From the NCBI GenBank assembly GCA_002423285.1, contig DIVF01000041.1, positions 1 through 15,467 of the forward strand: a stretch of DNA of 15,467 nucleotides, read 5' to 3'. The notes beneath the pieces are model-generated. The model did not search any database and was not told the DNA's origin. It worked only from the letters and a program-made list of their open reading frames with translations. Positions 1 to 8,043 of this stretch are shown piece by piece (position 1 is the stretch's first letter; every line of letters starts with the position of its first letter). The position numbers and the translations under genes were made by a program. This stretch comes from Micavibrio sp. UBA6139. GTDB lineage: Bacteria > Pseudomonadota > Alphaproteobacteria > Micavibrionales > Micavibrionaceae.

Positions 1-2
1 TT

Positions 3-104
3 AATGATTTAAATATTAATCCTGATTTATTGGAAAAAAATGGATATAAAAAATATAGGGATTCATTTTTAATAAAGGAATCATATTTTGGGTCTTGGCC
101 CTAG
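3..104 (+). CDS. 3' end of an unrecognised AT-rich gene (partial)
   Basis: An open frame enters from the left edge and ends with TAG at 102-104, giving 33 residues that end in ...KESYFGSWP. The translation is rich in Lys, Asn, Tyr and Ile. The DNA is strikingly AT-rich compared with everything from about base 120 onward, as expected for an accessory or recently acquired gene. No motif is recognisable in so short a tail, so no function is proposed. It could also be an open stretch without coding meaning. The sharp drop in AT content just after the stop suggests a boundary between foreign and native DNA near 105. Confidence 0.35.
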   Translation, partial: NDLNINPDLLEKNGYKKYRDSFLIKESYFGSWP

Positions 105-109
105 AATGA

Positions 110-286
110 TATCAACACTTAACCAAGGAGGCCGCTGCAAAACTTCATTTTAACCGTTATAAGAAACTTGCCCTTCATCGCATGTTCCGGATTGCCGGAC
201 AAACAGAGTACGCAAAAACAAACGGGGTGACCCGTAAAAGGCTGGATGCCATGTTTATGCACTATATGCGGATGAAACCGGCCTAA
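110..286 (+). pseudogene. Short open frame, possible remnant of a gene 3' end
   Basis: The frame is open from 110 (after TGA at 107-109) to TAA at 284-286. It reads ...LTKEAAAKLHFNRYKKLALHRMF... and ends in ...LDAMFMHYMRMKPA. Its base composition matches the native genes, and the strongly basic, helix-prone residues look like real protein. The only ATG able to start a sizeable product is at 182, which would give 34 residues with no ribosome site in front of it. An AAGGAGG at 125-131 has no start codon at a sensible distance. I read it as the C-terminal scar of a gene whose 5' part was lost to the AT-rich DNA on its left. A small intact gene starting at 182 is the alternative. Confidence 0.35.
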
Positions 287-318
287 TTAACGGGTTTTCA
301 TTGTAAGTTCTGCCGAAA

Positions 319-350
319 AAGGCGCCGTTATCCACGGCGCCTTCTGTTTT
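319..350 (+). terminator. Strong hairpin terminator, usable from both strands
   Basis: A perfect 9-bp GC-rich stem (319-327 with 335-343) closes a 7-base loop. On the plus strand it is followed by CTGTTTT. On the minus strand the stem runs straight into a T-run (the A-run 316-320). It lies 19 bp beyond the tsaC stop, so it should end the minus-strand anmK-tsaC transcript as well as transcripts coming from the left. Confidence 0.75.
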
Positions 351-362
351 AAGTGGATTTTA

Positions 363-1364
363 TTATGCGGTAGCCGCCGCCGCGCGTTTCAAGCGGTCAT
401 TGATGGCAATGCCAATGCCCTGATCAGGAATATTCATAACCGCAATGCGGCTATGCTCAGGTTTATCCAGCTCGCGCATCATGCGGAATAAATTGGCCGC
501 GGCTTGATACAAATCACCCTCATCACTCAAATTCCGCCATTGGGGTGCAGGCAAATCTTTTGCAAATCCACCGCCACGCACACCCATAAATTTTAAAGAA
601 CCAAAGGCCAGCAACGCCTCACCCGGTTCAACGTCAACGGCGTTCAAGCGCACCGGAATATTGGGTGCATAATGTTTCAGCAATTGACCCGGCGATTTGA
701 CCGCATCCTTTGCATGCGGATCACCTAGATCATAACAAACAGACTTACCCAGAATGCCTGCGATGTCTTCCGCCGTGATCGCACCGGGGCGCAAGATAAC
801 AGGAACATCACCAGAGAGGTCCAAAACCGTTGATTCAAGCCCATATTGCGTCGGGCCCGATGCCAATATCATATCAACGGCATCGCCCAAACTCTGCAAG
901 ACATGCATCGGTGCGGTGGGGCTTAAACTGCCTGATTTATTGGCACTGGGTGCGGCCACCGGGCAATTGGCGGCACTTAATAATTTGAGCGCAACAGGGT
1001 GGGCCGGAACACGCACCGCCAAGGTGGGAAGGCCTGCGCTGCACAGCTCACTGATTTTGCAATCAGCACGGCGTGGCAGGATAATGGTGAGCGGTCCCGG
1101 CCAGAACCGCTCCGCCACCAATCTGGCATCATCGGAAAATTCAACATGGGCCGATAAAAATTCGACGCTGTGGCCATGAACAATCAAAGGATTGATTTGC
1201 GGGCGGCCTTTGGCAGCAAAAATTTTTGCAACCGCCACACCGTCCAATGCATTCGCGCCCAGCCCATAAACTGTTTCCGTAGGCAGGGCGACAAGACCAC
1301 CTGCATTTAAAATTGCGGCAGCCTCTGCAATTGCCTGATCGCTGGCTTCGACTAAACGGACCAT
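363..1364 (-). CDS. tsaC: L-threonylcarbamoyladenylate synthase, long Sua5 type
   Basis: The enzyme makes threonylcarbamoyl-AMP from threonine, bicarbonate and ATP, the first step of the t6A37 modification of ANN-decoding tRNAs; it is cytoplasmic. The 333 residues hold a YrdC domain (about 5-200) with PTETVYGLGANA at 28-39, KGRPQINPL at 52-60, WPGPLT at 88-93 and APSANKSG at 138-145. The linker motif SPGQLLKHYAP is at 224-234, and a C-terminal Sua5 domain follows. That domain makes this the long form rather than the short E. coli TsaC. The ATG at 1364 is preceded by GGGGGA at a good distance. The gene overlaps the end of anmK by 13 bp, so the two are probably co-transcribed and translationally coupled. 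Family assignment is certain; the symbol could equally be sua5. Confidence 0.95.
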   Translation of the reverse strand: MVRLVEASDQAIAEAAAILNAGGLVALPTETVYGLGANALDGVAVAKIFAAKGRPQINPLIVHGHSVEFLSAHVEFSDDARLVAERFWPGPLTIILPRRADCKISELCSAGLPTLAVRVPAHPVALKLLSAANCPVAAPSANKSGSLSPTAPMHVLQSLGDAVDMILASGPTQYGLESTVLDLSGDVPVILRPGAITAEDIAGILGKSVCYDLGDPHAKDAVKSPGQLLKHYAPNIPVRLNAVDVEPGEALLAFGSLKFMGVRGGGFAKDLPAPQWRNLSDEGDLYQAAANLFRMMRELDKPEHSRIAVMNIPDQGIGIAINDRLKRAAAATA

Positions 1365-2440
1365 CGACGTCCCCCGGTCATAGGCTTTGGTACGTTTGTT
1401 GTACCGGGCAATGAGAGCGGTAGCCCCATGGCAGAGCGCATGGCGAGATAGGCAAACCCTTCTGCTTCCATCGCGTCTCCGTCCCAGCCCATATCATCAA
1501 CGCGCCCCACCGGAACACCCAATACCTTTTGCAGCCCCGCCATAATCGTCAAATTATGCCGCCCGCCACCGGTTACAAACCAGGACACTGGCGGTGTGGG
1601 GAGATGATACAACGCACGCGCCACGGATTGCACCGTAAAGGCCGTCAAGGTCGCCGCGCCATCTTCCAGTGACACGCCCGCCAGCGCAGCCAAATTCCAT
1701 GCATTGCGGTCGAGCGATTTTGGAACACTTAAAGCAAAAAACGGTGATGCAAGATAAGCCTGAAGAATATCATTCCGCACCGTGCCCGATGCCGCGAGCG
1801 TCCCCTCCGGATCATAATCCAGACCCGCATGGGATTTCACCCAGTCATTGATCAGCGCACTGCCCGGCCCGGTATCAAAGGCCAGCAACACGTCGTTTTC
1901 ACCGATATAGGTTACGTTTCCAACACCGCCCAGATTTAAAATCGCAACCGGGCCACCCAGCTTGGAAACAAGATCATGCGCCAAGGCGCGGTGATAGAGC
2001 GGCAGCAACGGCGCGCCCTGCCCGCCCGCCTTGACATCGGCGGTACGAAAATCGGCGATGACATCAATGCCGGTTTCCTTGGCCAGCAAGGCAGCATCAC
2101 CAATCTGCCATGTCCAGCGTTGTGACGGGTCGTGATCGATTGTTTGACCGTGAAAGCCAATGAGGTCCACAGCGCCCGGATGCGCTGCACGCAGTGCCTT
2201 TACGGCTTCAGCATGGGCCAATGTCATCTGACGCTCCGCCATCGCCACGCGGCCATCGACATCAGCCTTTAAGCCAAAACAGGCGCGCAACGATTCACGC
2301 AAGGTGGGTTCATAAGGGACCGTATAAAACCCCACCCGCTCGACATGGTTTTCACCGTCAGTGCGGATCATTGCGGCATCAATCCCGTCCAGCGAGGTGC
2401 CGGACATCAGGCCGATAATTGTTTGCATTTTATTTGCCAT
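1352..2440 (-). CDS. anmK: Anhydro-N-acetylmuramic acid kinase
   Basis: AnmK phosphorylates and opens 1,6-anhydro-MurNAc from peptidoglycan turnover, giving MurNAc-6-phosphate for cell-wall recycling in the cytoplasm. The 362 residues match the usual family length. The N-terminal phosphate-binding motif GLMSGTSLDGIDAA is at 10-23, IGFHGQT at 94-100 and the substrate-loop signature from FRTADVKAGG at 131-140. NLGGVGN is at 169-175 and FDTGPG at 188-193, with the expected catalytic Asp at 189. The start at 2440 (MANKMQT) has only a weak GGAAAG upstream. The ATG at 2428 (MQTIIGLMSG) is a possible alternative that loses four residues. The gene heads a two-gene minus-strand unit with tsaC and diverges from tyrS. 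No MurNAc-6-P etherase gene is adjacent. Confidence 0.95.
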   Translation of the reverse strand: MANKMQTIIGLMSGTSLDGIDAAMIRTDGENHVERVGFYTVPYEPTLRESLRACFGLKADVDGRVAMAERQMTLAHAEAVKALRAAHPGAVDLIGFHGQTIDHDPSQRWTWQIGDAALLAKETGIDVIADFRTADVKAGGQGAPLLPLYHRALAHDLVSKLGGPVAILNLGGVGNVTYIGENDVLLAFDTGPGSALINDWVKSHAGLDYDPEGTLAASGTVRNDILQAYLASPFFALSVPKSLDRNAWNLAALAGVSLEDGAATLTAFTVQSVARALYHLPTPPVSWFVTGGGRHNLTIMAGLQKVLGVPVGRVDDMGWDGDAMEAEGFAYLAMRSAMGLPLSLPGTTNVPKPMTGGRRWSV

Positions 2441-2595
2441 AACTTAAATATCTTTCCATGGGCATCTCCCGGCCATCCTACCCCTATGGCGTGGTACAGG
2501 ACAATACTGCCCTGCGGCGCGGCGGGTTCCCTTTTTCGGTAAATCTGTTAAGAAAAATGCGAAGCACATTCTCTTTTAAGACAAGGCCCCGCGTC
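2441..2595. promoter_or_regulatory. Divergent intergenic region of anmK and tyrS
   Basis: This 155-bp gap must hold promoters in both directions. I see no convincing -35/-10 pair on either strand and no clear operator. The tyrS reading frame stays open back to 2458. The upstream residues (MGISRPSYPYG... and so on) do not resemble a tyrosyl-tRNA synthetase N-terminus, so I treat them as untranslated. Confidence 0.4.
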
Positions 2596-3849
2596 ATGAC
2601 ACTCTACAAATCCGATTTCCTGAACATCCTGTCCCAGCGTGGCTTCATCCATCAGGGCAGCGACCTTGAAGGGCTTGACCAGAAACTGGTCAAGGGAAGC
2701 TTGTCGGCCTATTGCGGTTATGATCCGACGGGTCAATCGCTGCATGCGGGGCATATGGTTTCGATCATGATGCTGCATTGGTTTCAGGAAACGGGGCACC
2801 GCCCGGTGACGTTGATGGGTGGTGGCACGGCAATGATTGGTGATCCTTCTTTCAAGGATAAGACACGCCCCCTCTTGGGCCAGACCGAAATCAACAGCAA
2901 CATCGCCAGCATTCAAAAAAGCTTCGCCGCCTATATCCGTTATGACGACAGCAAGAACGGCGCGATCATGGCGAATAACGCCGATTGGTTGTTGAAACTC
3001 AACTACATGGATTTCCTGCGCGATTACGGGACGTACTTCACCATCAACCGCATGTTGACCTTTGATTCCGTGAAATTGCGTTTGGACCGTGAACAACCGC
3101 TCACCTTCCTCGAATTCAACTACATGATTATGCAGGGCTACGATTTTGTGGAACTGAACCGCCGTTACGATGTGACCCTGCAAATGGGCGGGTCGGATCA
3201 ATGGGGCAATATTATCAACGGTGTTGAGCTTGGCCGTAAATCGGCAGGGATGGAGCTTTATGCCCTGACCTCCCCCCTTCTGACCACCGCATCGGGCGGC
3301 AAGATGGGTAAAACCGAAAACGGCGCTGTCTGGCTGAACGCCGATATGCTGACCCCATATGATTACTGGCAATACTGGCGCAATACCGAAGATGCCGATG
3401 TCGGTAAATTCCTGCGTCTGTTCACAACCTTGCCAATGGATGAGATTGCACGTCTGGAAGCGTTACAAGGGGCCGAGATCAACGAAGCGAAAAAGATTCT
3501 CGCCTTTGAAGCGACAAAGCTCTGTCACGGCGAACAAGCAGCCCATGATGCCGCCGAAACCGCCCGCAAGACATTTGAACAAGGCGGCGTTGGTGACAAT
3601 CTACCCTCCTTTGAAATTGACCGCGCCCGGTTGGATCAGGGCGTGACCATTACAGATTTGCTGGTTGAATCCGGCATGTTGTCATCCAAGGGTGAAGCCA
3701 GACGTTTAATTGATGGTGGTGGTGCACGCGCCAATGATAACCCGGTCGGCGATGCCGCCCATATTATCAGCAGCGCGGATCTGACAGCAGATGGTTATAT
3801 CAAGCTGTCGGCGGGCAAGAAGAAACACACTTTGATTCGCGTGAAGTGA
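2596..3849 (+). CDS. tyrS: Tyrosyl-tRNA synthetase
   Basis: This class I aminoacyl-tRNA synthetase charges tRNA-Tyr. With the start at 2596 (MTLYKSDFLNILSQRGF) the protein has 417 residues, right for bacterial TyrS. The frame is open for 46 more codons upstream, but those residues do not look like the family. AAGG stands about 9 bases before the chosen ATG. Motifs: AYCGYDPT at 38-45, the HIGH-type HAGH at 50-53, the QMGGSDQWGNI tyrosine-site segment, and KMGKT (the KMSKS variant usual for TyrS) at 236-240. The C-terminal S4 RNA-binding domain includes LLVESGMLSSKGEARRLID. It is followed after 9 bases by a hairpin that probably terminates it. No T-box or other leader is visible. Confidence 0.96.
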   Translation: MTLYKSDFLNILSQRGFIHQGSDLEGLDQKLVKGSLSAYCGYDPTGQSLHAGHMVSIMMLHWFQETGHRPVTLMGGGTAMIGDPSFKDKTRPLLGQTEINSNIASIQKSFAAYIRYDDSKNGAIMANNADWLLKLNYMDFLRDYGTYFTINRMLTFDSVKLRLDREQPLTFLEFNYMIMQGYDFVELNRRYDVTLQMGGSDQWGNIINGVELGRKSAGMELYALTSPLLTTASGGKMGKTENGAVWLNADMLTPYDYWQYWRNTEDADVGKFLRLFTTLPMDEIARLEALQGAEINEAKKILAFEATKLCHGEQAAHDAAETARKTFEQGGVGDNLPSFEIDRARLDQGVTITDLLVESGMLSSKGEARRLIDGGGARANDNPVGDAAHIISSADLTADGYIKLSAGKKKHTLIRVK

Positions 3850-3858
3850 AGGTTTTTT

Positions 3859-3893
3859 GAAGGGGGGAGTCCCCCTTCACCCCGATTTTTTTC
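3859..3893 (+). terminator. Hairpin terminator of tyrS (post-stop hairpin, copy 1)
   Basis: An 8-bp perfect stem (3859-3866 with 3871-3878) has a GAGT loop. The sequence ACCCCG follows at once (3879-3884), then a run of seven Ts (3886-3892). It begins 9 bases after the tyrS stop. It resembles the hairpins after the AsmA gene and after bcp. Confidence 0.6.
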
Positions 3894-3969
3894 TTTAGAG
3901 CCGCAGGCAATAGTAAACATTGTGGCAACCGCGTAGGTGAGTGTTGCCTGCGGCGCAAGTGAACGGGGT

Positions 3970-3991
3970 GCAGGGGGCGTGTGCCCCTTGC
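3970..3991 (-). terminator. Post-stop hairpin after the AsmA gene (copy 2)
   Basis: Read on the minus strand this is an 8-position stem with one A-C mismatch and a six-base loop, followed at once by ACCCCG (plus-strand 3964-3969). It starts 7 bases after the AsmA-family stop codon. There is no T-run, so termination by it alone is less sure than for copy 1. Confidence 0.4.
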
Positions 3992-3998
3992 GAATACT

Positions 3999-6900
3999 TC
4001 ATTCAAAGAAAATACGGCGCAAGAACCCCGGCGTTAACACCGCCAATGGATTGACCATTGTGGTCGGGGTTTTTGTCGGGCCGCGCACGGAATAGGTTGC
4101 GGCAAAAACGCCGCCGGCAGACCCGCCGGATAAAATATCACCCAGCAACGGAATATTTCCGATCAAATCATTGACCATTGAGACTGGCACAATCGTGCCA
4201 TTGATCTGGATCATATCGGTGATGCCATTGACGCTGCCTTCAAAGGTCAGGCCCATCGAAGTGCCAGAGGTGCGGCCATTTTCAAAGGTGAACAGATTTC
4301 CACCCTTGCTCATTTCCCACCCAAAATCAGATTCAAGCCGCGCGAAGGTGATGCCGTCACTATTGAGAAGCTGCAACATGCCCGGCAGGCTAAGCGCATT
4401 GACCAGACGCGCCAAAACAGGCGCATCAAAAACAATGAAGTTGGTAATTTCGCCCTTGCCCTTAATCAGTTTGGAATTTCCACCCACAGCCGATTCCCCA
4501 ATAATCAGCATCTTACCGCCGCGAACGTTCGGATAAACATCAAACGCCTGCAAGGCAGCCCCGGCATCTTCGGCCTCAATCCGCAAGGTCATCTTGGTTG
4601 ATTGTTGGTTTGGTTTGTAGCGAAAGGTCATCTTCCCCCGACCCACCGTTGAGTCCACTTCGATCCTTTGCAGATCGCCCTTTTTATTCATGTCCACATT
4701 CAGCTTCACATTTTGGATCATGCGCGCTTCGGCGGTACGCACCCGGGCGATATCCCCGGTGATTAGCAAGGCTGGCCCAGCATAATCTTCTGCAACGCTG
4801 GCACCTTCGGCCTTTTTATTATTTTCAAGGAAAGGACGGCCATCAAGGAAGGCCCCTTTCAGCGACATGGTCAAAAAATTGGCTTGGGACAGCGTGAAAT
4901 CAATGGCGACATCGGTTTCACGCAATTGGGCGCGGGTGAATTTTCCGCTACGCAATTGTGTTTCCTTCCCCACTTGCGCGAACACCATCTGGCCGCCTGT
5001 GGCTTTTAATTCCGGTGTTTCGATGATCAGGTTTTGGATCGTTTTCAAATACCCATCATCCAGTGTCGCACTCAGGCTGGCCTTACCCGCCTGACCGGCG
5101 GGCTTTTGATAATTCATCGGCTTGACCATGATGATGCCCGGTGTGGCATCGATAACAGCCGTAATGTCAGTCTTCTTACTGCCGCCCCCCGGTTGGGTAT
5201 AGGTGATTTTGGTGGGCATGGCGCCATCCATCCAATCGGACAGATCAATGCCGAATTTATCGCGCAACGCTTTATCAACGGCGATATCGGCCACCACTTG
5301 CGCCGAATAGGGCTTACCCTTTGATTCAAAATACTGGGCGTAAGTGAAATCCATATCGCGCCCGTCAAGCTGGCCCTTGCCAGATACGTTCAACAGACCG
5401 TCCTTAACGCTGGCCTTGACCTGCTTACCGCGCACATCAAGCCCATTAACCAATGCGGGCAGCATGGCGTTTTCAACGCTGCCTTCTGCCGATACGACGA
5501 TTTTTTCCGCTGGCAGATCAGCCAGTGTCGGAAAAGTGACCTTCAAATCAAATTTGGCAATGCCCTCAACCTTGGTCACATCCGTTGGAATGTCGGTCAC
5601 GCCGATGGGGTCTTTTGCAATATAATCAAAAACAGATTTCAGCGGCCCTTCCAGCGCGGCATCAATCACTGCTGTCCCGACCGCATCGCCATAAACGGTA
5701 TCAATAAAGATTTTTCCCGACTTGATCTCAAGCTCGCCAAGCGTGCCTTTTTCAATATCAATCGTCATATCATCGGTGGCGTAATCATAATGCCCACGCC
5801 CATTGGCCCCCACTACGGGCAATAAAGGCTTGGCGTAGTCCACCGTCATATTTTCAACGGCAAAATCAATGGTCAGCGCCTTGAGATCCACAACCCAGTC
5901 TTCGGTGGTTTCATCGATGCTTTCTGGCACCTCAACAATATGCTTAACCGCGTCCAGCGTCGCATTGATAGTTGAATCGTGCAGGCGACCCTCAGACAGG
6001 CGGTGCAAGGCCCAGTCTTCGGCGGGTTCGCCCTTCAATACTTTTGGCCAATATTCGGCGACGCGTTTTTGCGACAGGGAATCAATGCGCAAAGACAAAG
6101 GTGCATAGAGATCGCCCTTTTCATTTTGGGTTACACTTCCCGTGATCGCGACCTGAAAATCTTCAGCAATACTTAGATCGCTATCTGTAATGGTAAATGT
6201 CTTGGTCGCATGATCGTAGCTGGTGCTGACCGACAGCGCTTGGTATGACAGCTGCGCATCATATAAATCCGGCAGGCTCAATTGACCATTGCGGCTGTTC
6301 AGGGTCGCATCCATCTGGGTCAGGATCATGCCCGGATCAAACCGCGCCTGTGCCGTCCCGTTCAAACTGACATTTTGATTTTTGATCCATGACAGATCCG
6401 GCAGTTTGCTGGCCAGAAAAGACGCGCGCAAATCGTTTAACTTCATATCCATGACGATATTGCGGCTGCTGCCGAAATAGGCTGCTTCCGCGACCAGCGT
6501 TGGCGTTTTCACCAGATCGCTTTCCAGCCACAAGGATGCAGACGTCACCAGATTTTTTTCACCGCGACGAAACGCCAGTTCAATCTTTGGCACCAGCCAA
6601 CTTTGATCCAGCACGTGATCCTCAACCATCATCCGCGCATCGGTGATGGTAATCATGCGCAGGCTGCGCAAGGGGAAACTGCGTGGCAGTTCACGCGGCG
6701 GCTTGGCCAGCATGTCCAGAACCTCAAAAAAATCACCCTCCGCTTTTTCAGTGGGCGTTTCTGGAGGAGACTCGGCTGCATCACGCATCCTGCTCAGCTG
6801 CAATTTATTATCGGTGCTGCGCACCAAGGCGATCAAAGGTTGATTGAGGGTGATACTGCGGGGTGATACTTGCCCGAAAAACAAGGCACGGCGCGAAAGG

Positions 6901-7244
6901 CTGACCGAAGCAGATTGAAATGAAAACGCCGGGCGGTTCAAGCGCGTATTCATCAAACGCACATCTTCCATCGTAATCATCGGGCGCGATTCAATTGTTG
7001 ACCACGCCAGATGGATACTGCCGACCTGCATGGCCAGATCATTCCCCGGGTCGCTCAGTTCGCTTTCGATATATTTGCGGGCAAAGCCAACCTCAATCGG
7101 CCCCTCATTCAACCGCCAGATCAAAATGCCGCCACCCACCAAAACCAAGCCAGCCAGAACCATCGTCGCCTCGGCCACGCACAACATGGTTTTGCGCCCG
7201 AACTTCTTTGAAGGTTTCTGCTTTTTCAACGGCTTATCATTCAT
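3999..7244 (-). CDS. AsmA-like / DUF3971 (YhdP-type) envelope protein
   Basis: This very large protein has 1081 residues from the ATG at 7244 (MNDKPLKKQKPSKKFGRK). A further in-frame ATG at 7295 would add 17 residues, but these lie before the transmembrane anchor and do not look conserved. A basic N-terminus leads into one membrane helix (about 19-44). A long periplasmic region of repeated short beta strands then runs to the end, with the DUF3971-like part in the middle and an AsmA-like C-terminal region. The closing segment (VFAATYSVRGP..., then VNPLAVLTPGFLRRIFFE) is typical of alphaproteobacterial members. In the wider AsmA/YhdP/TamB superfamily such proteins are thought to form hydrophobic grooves that bridge the periplasm and carry phospholipids to the outer membrane. 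That role is inferred for this protein. It diverges from bcp over an 88-bp gap. Confidence 0.85.
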   Translation of the reverse strand: MNDKPLKKQKPSKKFGRKTMLCVAEATMVLAGLVLVGGGILIWRLNEGPIEVGFARKYIESELSDPGNDLAMQVGSIHLAWSTIESRPMITMEDVRLMNTRLNRPAFSFQSASVSLSRRALFFGQVSPRSITLNQPLIALVRSTDNKLQLSRMRDAAESPPETPTEKAEGDFFEVLDMLAKPPRELPRSFPLRSLRMITITDARMMVEDHVLDQSWLVPKIELAFRRGEKNLVTSASLWLESDLVKTPTLVAEAAYFGSSRNIVMDMKLNDLRASFLASKLPDLSWIKNQNVSLNGTAQARFDPGMILTQMDATLNSRNGQLSLPDLYDAQLSYQALSVSTSYDHATKTFTITDSDLSIAEDFQVAITGSVTQNEKGDLYAPLSLRIDSLSQKRVAEYWPKVLKGEPAEDWALHRLSEGRLHDSTINATLDAVKHIVEVPESIDETTEDWVVDLKALTIDFAVENMTVDYAKPLLPVVGANGRGHYDYATDDMTIDIEKGTLGELEIKSGKIFIDTVYGDAVGTAVIDAALEGPLKSVFDYIAKDPIGVTDIPTDVTKVEGIAKFDLKVTFPTLADLPAEKIVVSAEGSVENAMLPALVNGLDVRGKQVKASVKDGLLNVSGKGQLDGRDMDFTYAQYFESKGKPYSAQVVADIAVDKALRDKFGIDLSDWMDGAMPTKITYTQPGGGSKKTDITAVIDATPGIIMVKPMNYQKPAGQAGKASLSATLDDGYLKTIQNLIIETPELKATGGQMVFAQVGKETQLRSGKFTRAQLRETDVAIDFTLSQANFLTMSLKGAFLDGRPFLENNKKAEGASVAEDYAGPALLITGDIARVRTAEARMIQNVKLNVDMNKKGDLQRIEVDSTVGRGKMTFRYKPNQQSTKMTLRIEAEDAGAALQAFDVYPNVRGGKMLIIGESAVGGNSKLIKGKGEITNFIVFDAPVLARLVNALSLPGMLQLLNSDGITFARLESDFGWEMSKGGNLFTFENGRTSGTSMGLTFEGSVNGITDMIQINGTIVPVSMVNDLIGNIPLLGDILSGGSAGGVFAATYSVRGPTKTPTTMVNPLAVLTPGFLRRIFFE

Positions 7245-7332
7245 GCTATAGTTTTGCCCTATGCGTCGCGCAGGTGCAAGTGGGGGCAACCCCAACAGGC
7301 GCGGTTATCAAGAAACAGAAGTGGAGATTCAT
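7245..7332. promoter_or_regulatory. Divergent promoter region, AsmA gene / bcp
   Basis: A short gap between two start codons facing away from each other. On the plus strand TATAGT (7247-7252) could be the -10 of bcp, with a poor -35 (TTCAAC, 7225-7230). TTGCCC (7254-7259) and GGGCAA (7284-7289) form a small dyad in the bcp leader. GGAG at 7323-7326 is the bcp ribosome site. Confidence 0.3.
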
Positions 7333-7797
7333 ATGGCTGCCCTGATTGAAGGTTCCAAGGCCCCGGCCTTTAAATTGCCTGCCGATAGCGGCGAAACAGT
7401 GTCGTTAAAGGATTATGCGGGTAAAAAACTGGTCCTTTATTTTTACCCAAAGGACGACACGTCGGGCTGCACCGCGCAGGCCTGCGCCTTTAATGATGCC
7501 CTGCCAGCATTCAAAAAACTGAAAACCGCTGTTTTGGGCGTATCTAAAGATCCGATCGCAAAACACATTAAATTCCGCGACAAATATGACCTGACCTTCC
7601 CGCTGCTGTCGGATGAAGATAGCACTGTTTTGGAAAAATACGGCGTGTGGATTGAAAAGAGCATGTATGGGCGGAAATACATGGGCATTGAACGCTCCAC
7701 CTTCATCATTGATGAAGCAGGAAAGATCACTCATGTCTGGCGCAAGGTGAAAGTGCCGGGGCATGTTGATGAGGTAATGAAAGCGTTGAAGGAATAA
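7333..7797 (+). CDS. bcp: Thioredoxin-dependent peroxiredoxin, PrxQ/BCP type
   Basis: This peroxiredoxin reduces hydrogen peroxide and organic hydroperoxides, with thioredoxin as the usual reductant. From the ATG at 7333 it has 154 residues, the normal length. The frame is open further upstream, but GGAG just before this ATG and the family N-terminus (MAALIEGSKAPAFKLP) fix the start. The active-site segment YPKDDTSGCTAQAC (38-51) carries the peroxidatic Cys46 and a resolving Cys51 five residues later, as in the alpha-helical two-Cys PrxQ subgroup. It has TSGC where many members have TPGC. Downstream motifs include FPLLSD and ERSTFIID. It stands alone, diverging from the AsmA gene, with a hairpin 4 bases after its stop. 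Confidence 0.94.
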   Translation: MAALIEGSKAPAFKLPADSGETVSLKDYAGKKLVLYFYPKDDTSGCTAQACAFNDALPAFKKLKTAVLGVSKDPIAKHIKFRDKYDLTFPLLSDEDSTVLEKYGVWIEKSMYGRKYMGIERSTFIIDEAGKITHVWRKVKVPGHVDEVMKALKE

Positions 7798-7800
7798 GCA

Positions 7801-7842
7801 TCAAGGGGGCGATGGCCCCCTTGGACCCCGATCTTACGGGGT
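7801..7842 (+). terminator. Hairpin terminator of bcp (post-stop hairpin, copy 3)
   Basis: A 9-bp perfect stem (7802-7810 with 7815-7823) has a GATG loop and is followed by ACCCCG (7825-7830). The tail itself pairs with CGGGGT (7837-7842), making a second 6-bp hairpin. The stop codon of the convergent 69-residue gene (7834-7836) lies in the loop of that second hairpin. Confidence 0.6.
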
Positions 7843-8043
7843 ATATTTGGGGGTCTTGCGCTTCATTTCTTTTTGGCGCACGCGTTCGGCTTCGATCGTG
7901 TTCCAGACGCGCAGACCGCCACCAGGCAGAACTTTTTCATACGCGTTCAAATCATAGACCTTCGCTTCGTATGAAAAAATCATCCGGAGGACATTGCGGT
8001 CCTCCGGAGAATTAAAAATCACATCAGGATAGCCCTTGGCCAT
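7834..8043 (-). CDS. Small protein of unknown function (69 residues)
   Basis: I do not recognise the family. The protein begins MAKGYPDVIFNSPEDRNVLRMI and has an Arg/Lys-rich tail (KEMKRKTPKYTP). It has no signal peptide, membrane helix or Cys, so it is probably a cytoplasmic, basic protein. Its ATG follows the hydrolase stop codon directly (TAA-ATG, no spacer), and AAGG within the last hydrolase codons can act as its ribosome site, so the two should be translationally coupled. Its composition matches its neighbours and the frame is clean to a stop inside the bcp terminator region, which favours a real gene. Confidence 0.7.
   Translation of the reverse strand: MAKGYPDVIFNSPEDRNVLRMIFSYEAKVYDLNAYEKVLPGGGLRVWNTIEAERVRQKEMKRKTPKYTP

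Larger units (their letters stand above)
3859..3991. repeat. Nested inverted repeat filling the tyrS/AsmA convergent gap
   Basis: Four layers of dyad symmetry are nested here. The outer hairpins are at 3859-3878 and 3970-3991. CACCCCG (3878-3884) faces CGGGGTG (3964-3970). Inside them GCCGCAGGCAA (3900-3910) is the perfect 11-bp complement of TTGCCTGCGGC (3944-3954), around a 33-base centre. No open frame in the gap looks coding. The element could be a bidirectional terminator or a REP-like repeat. Confidence 0.6.

Noticed and set aside
125..131. Perfect AAGGAGG ribosome-site sequence
   Set aside because: No ATG, GTG or TTG follows at a usable distance. The bases are Lys-Glu codons of the open frame 110-286.
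754..1179. 141-codon plus-strand open frame inside tsaC
   Set aside because: It lies wholly antisense to a gene with all family motifs and its translation resembles no protein; it is a shadow frame.
2458..2595. N-terminal extension of tyrS
   Set aside because: Open in frame but not TyrS-like. The ATG at 2596 gives the normal length and has a ribosome site.
2548..3372. 274-codon minus-strand open frame inside tyrS
   Set aside because: Long, but entirely antisense to a certain TyrS; His/Val/Gln-rich translation without domain features.
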